Source of the DNA: CAG-217 sp963605415
GTDB lineage: Bacteria > Bacillota > Clostridia > Oscillospirales > Acutalibacteraceae
Length of the DNA stretch: 18,865 nucleotides
Assembly: GCA_963605415.1 (NCBI GenBank)
Contig: CAVCUL010000025.1
Location: 1 to 18,865 of the forward strand
Reading direction: 5' to 3'
The notes under the pieces are model-generated. The model saw only the letters and a list, made by a program, of their open reading frames with translations. It was not told where the DNA came from and did not search any database. The translations under genes and the position numbers were made by a program. Below are positions 14,784 through 18,865 of this stretch, piece by piece. Position 1 is the stretch's first letter; each line of letters starts with the position of its first letter.

Positions 14784-15800
14784 TCAGGCGCGGGCCACCA
14801 TTTCGCCGTATTCTTCCTTGCTTTTTTTGATAAAGGCCGCCACCGCCTCTGCGGTGGGCATAGCGTCCGAGCAGCTGTGGGCGGAGATGAGCATAGAGGC
14901 CGAGGCGGAGCCGAACTCCAGGCACTCGATCATCTCTTTGCCCTGCAGCAGGCTGTACAGGAAGGCGGAGCCGTAGCCGTCGCCGCCGCCAAAGCCCTTG
15001 AGCACCACAGCCGGAAAAGGCTTAATGGAGTAATAATTGCCGTCGTTGGTATAAGCGGTGGAGCCGTCCTTGCCGTGCTTGATCACGCAAATGGTGGCAC
15101 CAAAGGATTGCCAATACCGGGCGCTCTCCGGGTCGGAGCCTTTCACGCCCACAATGCCCTCCATCAGGTCAAATTCCTCACGAGAGCCCATAATAATATC
15201 CGCACCGCGGGCCACTAAGCTGTAATACACGGCGATCTCGTCCTTGGACTGCCAGGTGTACGCCCGATAGTCAATGTCGAAGATAATGCGCACATTGTTC
15301 TTCTGCGCCAGCATCATCGCCTTTAAGCAGGCCTCTCTGGACGGGGACTTGGCCAGCGCCGTACCGCTGATCACAATGGCCTTGGCAGAAGCAATATACG
15401 CCTCGTCAATATCCTCCGGCGCCAGGCAAAAATCCGCCACATTGTCCCGGTACATCAGGATAGAGGACTGCTCTTTAGACAGAATTTCCGTAAAAGTCAG
15501 ACCGATGCACTCGCCGTTTTTGGCTCGGGTCACATGGGAGGTGTCGATCCCCTCCTTTTGGAAATATTCCACCACATAGTCCCCAAACTGGTCGGCAGAC
15601 ACGCAACCGCAAAAGCCCACTTTACAGCCCAGCCGGGCCAAACCCACGGCAATATTGGCCGGAGAGCCACCCACATACTTGTTAAAGTTGGACGACTGGG
15701 ACAACGGCTTATACATATCCGTTGGGTTAAAATCAATGGCAATGCGGCCGATGGGGATAAAATCCAGCGGCTTGGTCATATCAAATGTAATGTACTTCAT
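14784..15800 (-). CDS. iolC: PfkB-family sugar kinase, 5-dehydro-2-deoxygluconokinase (IolC) type
   Basis: IolC phosphorylates 5-dehydro-2-deoxy-D-gluconate at O6 with ATP in myo-inositol breakdown. The 338-residue ribokinase-fold protein has the N-terminal sugar-site motif GGSPANIAVGLARLG (44-58), the IolC-characteristic DIDYRAYTW (175-183) and the C-terminal ATP/anion-hole motif GGGDGYGSAF (271-280), with catalytic base Asp274. The usual PfkB motif reads GAGD; here it is GGGD, a mild change. A ribosome binding site GGAGAGGG precedes the ATG. The class II aldolase gene ends 37 bp upstream, so kinase and aldolase are one unit able to make and split the phosphorylated acid. Other iol genes (IolB, D, E, G) are not in the window, so another PfkB substrate remains possible. 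Confidence 0.85.
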   Translation of the reverse strand: MKYITFDMTKPLDFIPIGRIAIDFNPTDMYKPLSQSSNFNKYVGGSPANIAVGLARLGCKVGFCGCVSADQFGDYVVEYFQKEGIDTSHVTRAKNGECIGLTFTEILSKEQSSILMYRDNVADFCLAPEDIDEAYIASAKAIVISGTALAKSPSREACLKAMMLAQKNNVRIIFDIDYRAYTWQSKDEIAVYYSLVARGADIIMGSREEFDLMEGIVGVKGSDPESARYWQSFGATICVIKHGKDGSTAYTNDGNYYSIKPFPAVVLKGFGGGDGYGSAFLYSLLQGKEMIECLEFGSASASMLISAHSCSDAMPTAEAVAAFIKKSKEEYGEMVARA

Positions 15801-15837
15801 AGTTCCCTCTCCATAAACCTATGCGCAGGCGGCCGGA

Positions 15838-16680
15838 TTATGCCTTGCCGTCTGTGCCGAAAATCAAAATATGGCGGCGGGCGTTCCTGTACGCCCCCTG
15901 CACCTCTGCCCACTGCAGATCGTAGTAACCGCCGATGGCGCCGGTGTCATAAGCGCCCCGCACCGTTTGCTCCACACTGTCAAAAGTGGCGGTGGCAATA
16001 TTGATCTTTTGAATCCCTGTCTGTGCGCAACGGCGGAAGTCCTCCGGCGAAATGCCGGTGCCGCCGTGAAGCACCAGGGGCGTGTGGGTATCTTCTGCCA
16101 CCCGAGCCAAAATATCAAACCGCAGCTTAGGCGTAGCCTTGTAATTGCCGTGGGCGTTGCCGATGGCGATGGCCAGGGCGTCTACCCCGGTCTCCTGCTC
16201 AAAGCGCACCGCGTCCGCCGGGTCCGTGCAGTGCATAGCGATCTCCACCGAGCCGTCCTCCGAACCGCCCACGCAGCCGATCTCCGCCTCCACGGCAGCG
16301 CCGTAGGGGCGCGCCATCTCCAAAATGCGGCGGGTCTCTGCCATATTCTCTGCCAGCGGCAGGTGGGAGCCGTCAAACATCACGGAGGTAAAGCCCAGTT
16401 CCAATGCCTGACCGATCTTCTCCTCCGTTTTGCCGTGGTCAAAGTGCACGGCCACCGGCACGCTCGCCTGCCGGGCAGCGGCCACCATCAAGGGACCGAT
16501 CAGCTCCAGCGGCGACTGGCGCAGCCGCACCTCCGCAATCTGGAGGATCACCGGGGCGCGCAATTCCTCTGCCGCTTGCAGCACACCCAGCACCATTTCC
16601 ATATTGGCAACGGAAAAGGAGCCAACGGCATAACCGCCGGCGCGGGCGTCTGCCAGCAGGTCACGCATATTCACCAGCAT
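15838..16680 (-). CDS. Class II ketose-bisphosphate aldolase (IolJ/FbaA family)
   Basis: This zinc aldolase cleaves a phosphorylated sugar to DHAP plus an aldehyde. The 280-residue protein has the active-site motif HFDHGK (His79-Lys84; Asp81 acid/base and His82 zinc), EAEIG (131-135), the zinc His177 in GNAHG and His205 in VLHGGTGI, and the phosphate-binding KINIATA (225-231). With iolC directly downstream, the likely substrate is 6-phospho-5-dehydro-2-deoxygluconate, giving DHAP and malonic semialdehyde (the IolJ reaction). A fructose-1,6-bisphosphate or tagatose-bisphosphate role cannot be excluded by motif. The start is the ATG at 16680 with GAGG 7 bp upstream; the GTG at 16686 would sit on the ribosome binding site. 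It begins 30 bp after the 3' end of the RNase P RNA gene, with no own promoter visible. Confidence 0.87.
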   Translation of the reverse strand: MLVNMRDLLADARAGGYAVGSFSVANMEMVLGVLQAAEELRAPVILQIAEVRLRQSPLELIGPLMVAAARQASVPVAVHFDHGKTEEKIGQALELGFTSVMFDGSHLPLAENMAETRRILEMARPYGAAVEAEIGCVGGSEDGSVEIAMHCTDPADAVRFEQETGVDALAIAIGNAHGNYKATPKLRFDILARVAEDTHTPLVLHGGTGISPEDFRRCAQTGIQKINIATATFDSVEQTVRGAYDTGAIGGYYDLQWAEVQGAYRNARRHILIFGTDGKA

Positions 16681-16710
16681 AGGCACACCTCAAATGCAAA
16701 TCAAAAATGC

Positions 16711-17042
16711 GATGAGTCGGGCGTAAGCCGAGTTCTGTCTTGGGCAATTATCTATCTCGACGCACGGTTGCCCGTGCGCTCCAGCCATCCTTCGAAGTTC
16801 TGTGTCGAGCAAACAACCCTTCAGTCGATGTTGCAGCGGATAGGGTTTACATGGCAGGGAATGTCTCCACCCCCTCGGTGAGCTCTTACCTCGCCTTTCC
16901 ATCCTTACCGCAAAAGCGGCGGTTTATTTCTGTTGCACTTTCCCTAGGGTCGCCCCCGGCGGCCGTTAGCCGTTATCCTGCTCTGTGCTGCTCGGACTTT
17001 CCTCACGCAGTAACCTGCGCGCAACTGCCTGCCCGGCTCATC
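16711..17042 (-). ncRNA. rnpB: RNase P RNA (catalytic subunit)
   Basis: This RNA cleaves 5' leaders from pre-tRNAs. Read leftward it begins GATGAGCCGGGC and ends GCCCGACTCATC, which pair as helix P1. Inside are the universal segments GAGGAAAGTCCGAGC (17023-17009), AGTGCAACAGAAA (about 16941-16929), GGTAAGAGCTCACC and the 3' signature ACAGAACTCGGCTTA (16739-16725). The length of about 332 nt fits a bacterial RNA; it looks closer to type A (ancestral) than the Bacillus type B, but that call needs a covariance model. Ends are set by P1 and by the promoter, whose -10 places the first base at G17042. Confidence 0.95.
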
Positions 17043-17048
17043 TTCTCC

Positions 17049-17078
17049 ATTTTAATCCATAGCACCGGGGAATGTCAA
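17049..17078 (-). promoter_or_regulatory. Strong sigma-A promoter of rnpB
   Basis: Read leftward, a perfect -35 TTGACA (17078-17073), an 18-bp spacer and -10 TAAAAT (17054-17049) start the transcript about 7 bp later, at the first base of helix P1. Confidence 0.85.
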
Positions 17079-17115
17079 CTGTTTTTCTGCCGGGCAAAAA
17101 TTTACAGAACATGTC

Positions 17116-17144
17116 TTGCATTTCTGTTCTTTTTGTACTACTAT
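17116..17144 (+). promoter_or_regulatory. Candidate promoter of the LCP gene
   Basis: TTGCAT (17116-17121) and TACTAT (17139-17144) are 17 bp apart; the -10 is identical to that of the rightward teichoic operon at 2116-2121. The leader would be only about 20 nt, ending in AGGT (17160-17163) before the ATG. Confidence 0.45.
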
Positions 17145-17170
17145 GGAGCAAAGAAAGGCAGGTAGACAGA

Positions 17171-18565
17171 ATGCCCAGATTTGAACAGGAAGGCTTTGAC
17201 CCCCGCCGTCGGCGGGAGAACGACGCCCTGGATCGCACGGTGCCGGAGGAAGACCGGTATTTGGACCCGGGAGTGGACCTGGATTTTAACAGTCGGCAGC
17301 GGGATGTGATCGACCGGCAGGACGAAAGCGGTATCAACCCTTGCGACTACCGGAACCCCTACGCCCCCCGGTCGCCGTACAGCCAAAATAGCGACTATGA
17401 CCCAAACGGTTACATAGAGCCACCGGCGCCGCCCCGCCGATTTGAGAGCGAGCGTCCGGCGGATTTTTATACGGACCGTAGCGACCCGCCCGCCCCGGCA
17501 CGGTCCCGGGACCGGGAGCGGACAAGCCGCGACCCCCGCACCGGCAGCCGCAGCCATACCCCTGCCGAGAAGCAGGGCAAGCCGCCGAAAAAAGGCAAGG
17601 GCAGCAAAAAGGCAAAGGTGGGGCTGAGTATCTTTTGCGTGCTGCTGGCGCTGATTTTAATTCTTGTAGGCTGCGCCACCAGTGTGCTGGGCAAAATTAC
17701 CTATGATGAGCAAAAAGAGAACGACTATGTATCTGCATCTGATCTAAAAAGCGATAGCAAGGTAAAGAATGTGCTGCTGCTGGGCGTGGACGCCCGGCCC
17801 AAGGACGAGGCCAGCGCCTCCCGCAGCGATACGATGATGCTCATTTCTGTAGACTCTGTGCACCACACCATCAAGATGACCTCCTTTTTGCGAGACACCT
17901 GGGTGTATATCCCCTGCAAGGATATGAGCCAGCGGCTGAACGCCGCCTGCCAGTACGGCGGTTACAGCGGCGTGGTAGACACCATTGAGTACAACTTTGG
18001 CGTAAAGATCGACAACTATGTGGTGGCGGATTTTGAGATGTTCCAGGTGCTGGTGGACGCCATCGGCGGCGTGGAAGTGGAGGTCACCAAGGCGGAGGCC
18101 AAGGAGGTCACCGGCCACCCCAAGCGCTACGGCAATGTGAAGTTAGAGGCCGGCAAGCACAACCTGACCGGCAAGCAGGCGCTGGCTTATTGCCGCATTC
18201 GCAAGATCGACACGGACTTTGTGCGCACCAAGCGCCAGCGCACGGTGATGAACGCCATTATCAAGAAGATGAAGTCCACAAACCCCTTTACCCTGTACAA
18301 AATGGCCAGCAACGCCGCCCCATATATTGAGACGGATATGACCAAGAGCCAGCTGTGCAGTTTTGTGGTCAAGGCCGGCAGCTGCGCCTCCAGCACCCAC
18401 CAGGCCCGGGTGCCTTTCCCGGACACTTGGTGGTACGACACCATCAATGGCAACTCCATCATCGCCATCAATAAAGAGGAGAATAAAAAGCAGCTGATTG
18501 ACTTTATCTATAACAAGACCTCTGAGCAACTGGACAAAGAAGAAGCCGAAGCGGCCAACAACTAA
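17171..18565 (+). CDS. LCP (LytR-CpsA-Psr) family wall-polymer ligase
   Basis: LCP proteins transfer undecaprenyl-pyrophosphate-linked teichoic acid or capsule to peptidoglycan on the outer face of the membrane. The 464-residue protein has a long polar cytoplasmic N-terminus (1-149), rich in Arg, Asp, Pro and Tyr, a single transmembrane helix (about 150-174) and an extracellular LCP domain from 198. The domain shows NVLLLGVDARP (200-210), SRSDTMMLISVD (217-228), FLRDTWVYIP (239-248, Arg241) and ALAYCRIRKIDTDFVRTKRQ (337-356), the Arg and Asp residues that hold the pyrophosphate. The C-terminus beyond about 380 is a helical extension. The start ATG at 17171 lies past the candidate -10, which excludes the longer in-frame extension to 17072. 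It fits functionally with the CDP-glycerol genes at the other end of the window. Confidence 0.93.
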   Translation: MPRFEQEGFDPRRRRENDALDRTVPEEDRYLDPGVDLDFNSRQRDVIDRQDESGINPCDYRNPYAPRSPYSQNSDYDPNGYIEPPAPPRRFESERPADFYTDRSDPPAPARSRDRERTSRDPRTGSRSHTPAEKQGKPPKKGKGSKKAKVGLSIFCVLLALILILVGCATSVLGKITYDEQKENDYVSASDLKSDSKVKNVLLLGVDARPKDEASASRSDTMMLISVDSVHHTIKMTSFLRDTWVYIPCKDMSQRLNAACQYGGYSGVVDTIEYNFGVKIDNYVVADFEMFQVLVDAIGGVEVEVTKAEAKEVTGHPKRYGNVKLEAGKHNLTGKQALAYCRIRKIDTDFVRTKRQRTVMNAIIKKMKSTNPFTLYKMASNAAPYIETDMTKSQLCSFVVKAGSCASSTHQARVPFPDTWWYDTINGNSIIAINKEENKKQLIDFIYNKTSEQLDKEEAEAANN

Positions 18566-18604
18566 CCGGCTCCCAATCGCAATCTAACTCTGTACAAATC
18601 AAAA

Positions 18605-18638
18605 AACGCCTCTGTTTCTGAAATGAAATAGAGGCGTT
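18605..18638. terminator. Bidirectional terminator after the LCP gene
   Basis: AACGCCTCTGTTTC (18605-18618) pairs with GAAATAGAGGCGTT (18625-18638) with one G-T position and a 6-base loop. Rightward it ends in TTCCTTATTG, a mediocre U-tract. Leftward it ends in six T, so it would also stop a leftward gene lying beyond the window. Confidence 0.75.
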
Positions 18639-18674
18639 CCTTATTGTTTGGCAGATACCATCCGTCCGTTTTTA

Positions 18675-18793
18675 TCCCCTCAGTCGCAAAAATGCGACAG
18701 CACCTAACCGGTGCCCGTCCCCTCTGTCGCTACGCGACATCTCCCCGCACTGCGGGGAGTCACCCCTTGCAACAAGGGGAGCCTTTTATTTTT
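18675..18793. repeat. Composite palindromic intergenic repeat
   Basis: Five perfect short hairpins follow one another: GTCGCA/TGCGAC (18683-18698), GCACC/GGTGC (18700-18714), TGTCGC/GCGACA (18725-18739), CTCCCCGC/GCGGGGAG (18741-18759) and CCCCTTG/CAAGGGG (18763-18779), then GCCTTTTATTTTT. The first and third share the GTCGC core. The layout resembles the GC-rich palindromic repeats scattered between genes in Ruminococcaceae genomes; the last hairpin plus T-run can also act as a rightward terminator. The rest of the gap (18566-18604, 18639-18674, 18794-18865) shows no gene or RNA that I can support. Confidence 0.6.
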
Positions 18794-18865
18794 AATGCAA
18801 AGAATACCCGGTAGGGGCGGCAATCTGTCAAGAGCATGAGTGTAAACAGGAGTGCAAGATGAGTG

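Noticed and set aside
15871..16881. 336-codon plus-strand frame across the aldolase and the RNase P RNA
   Set aside because: It crosses two firmly identified minus-strand genes and has no family features.
17072..17170. N-terminal extension of the LCP protein
   Set aside because: It runs through the candidate promoter and has no ribosome binding site; the ATG at 17171 is better.
18675..18793. CRISPR array or tRNA at the right edge
   Set aside because: The hairpins are different from each other, without regular spacers, and no cloverleaf or CCA end can be drawn.

Overview
The window looks like the chromosome of an anaerobic, spore-forming, Gram-positive Clostridia member, probably of the Ruminococcaceae/Oscillospiraceae type. 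The reasons are a SpoVT orthologue of exactly the Bacillus length, teichoic-acid enzymes, an LCP (LytR-CpsA-Psr) cell-wall ligase, GC-rich housekeeping genes with AGGAGG-type ribosome binding sites, and GC-rich palindromic intergenic repeats. No plasmid, phage, transposase, tRNA, 5S/16S/23S rRNA or CRISPR signal was seen.

Region 1 (1-5664) is a wall-polymer locus. A leftward pair (CDP-glycerol glycerophosphotransferase, then tagD, which makes CDP-glycerol) diverges from a rightward tandem of two related CDP-glycerol transferases of different length. Consensus promoters face each other in the 177-bp gap, and both arms end in rho-independent terminators. The LCP protein at the far end of the window (17171-18565) is the kind of enzyme that attaches such polymers to peptidoglycan.

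Region 2 (5664-9779) reads rightward: spoVT, a YczE/YitT-type membrane protein, and a markedly AT-richer gene for a secreted CHAP-domain protein with Ig-like, chitobiase-like and fibronectin repeats. The last is the best candidate for horizontal acquisition.

Region 3 (9802-14660) is a leftward block: RlmD/RlmCD-type 23S rRNA methyltransferase, a PqqD-like small protein, an NTP_transf_5-type nucleotidyltransferase, a 58-codon remnant of the fluoride channel gene crcB, and lepA. The PqqD, nucleotidyltransferase and crcB-remnant frames abut or overlap within a few bases, so translational coupling is likely. The PqqD/nucleotidyltransferase pair has no radical-SAM enzyme or precursor peptide beside it and is the most open functional question here.

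Region 4 (14690-17042) is leftward: the RNase P RNA gene with a near-perfect promoter, then only 30 bp later a class II aldolase and an IolC-type kinase. Together these two would carry out the last two steps in splitting the inositol-derived sugar acid into DHAP and malonic semialdehyde. A 17-bp perfect hairpin closes the unit. The final 300 bp hold a bidirectional terminator and a composite palindromic repeat.
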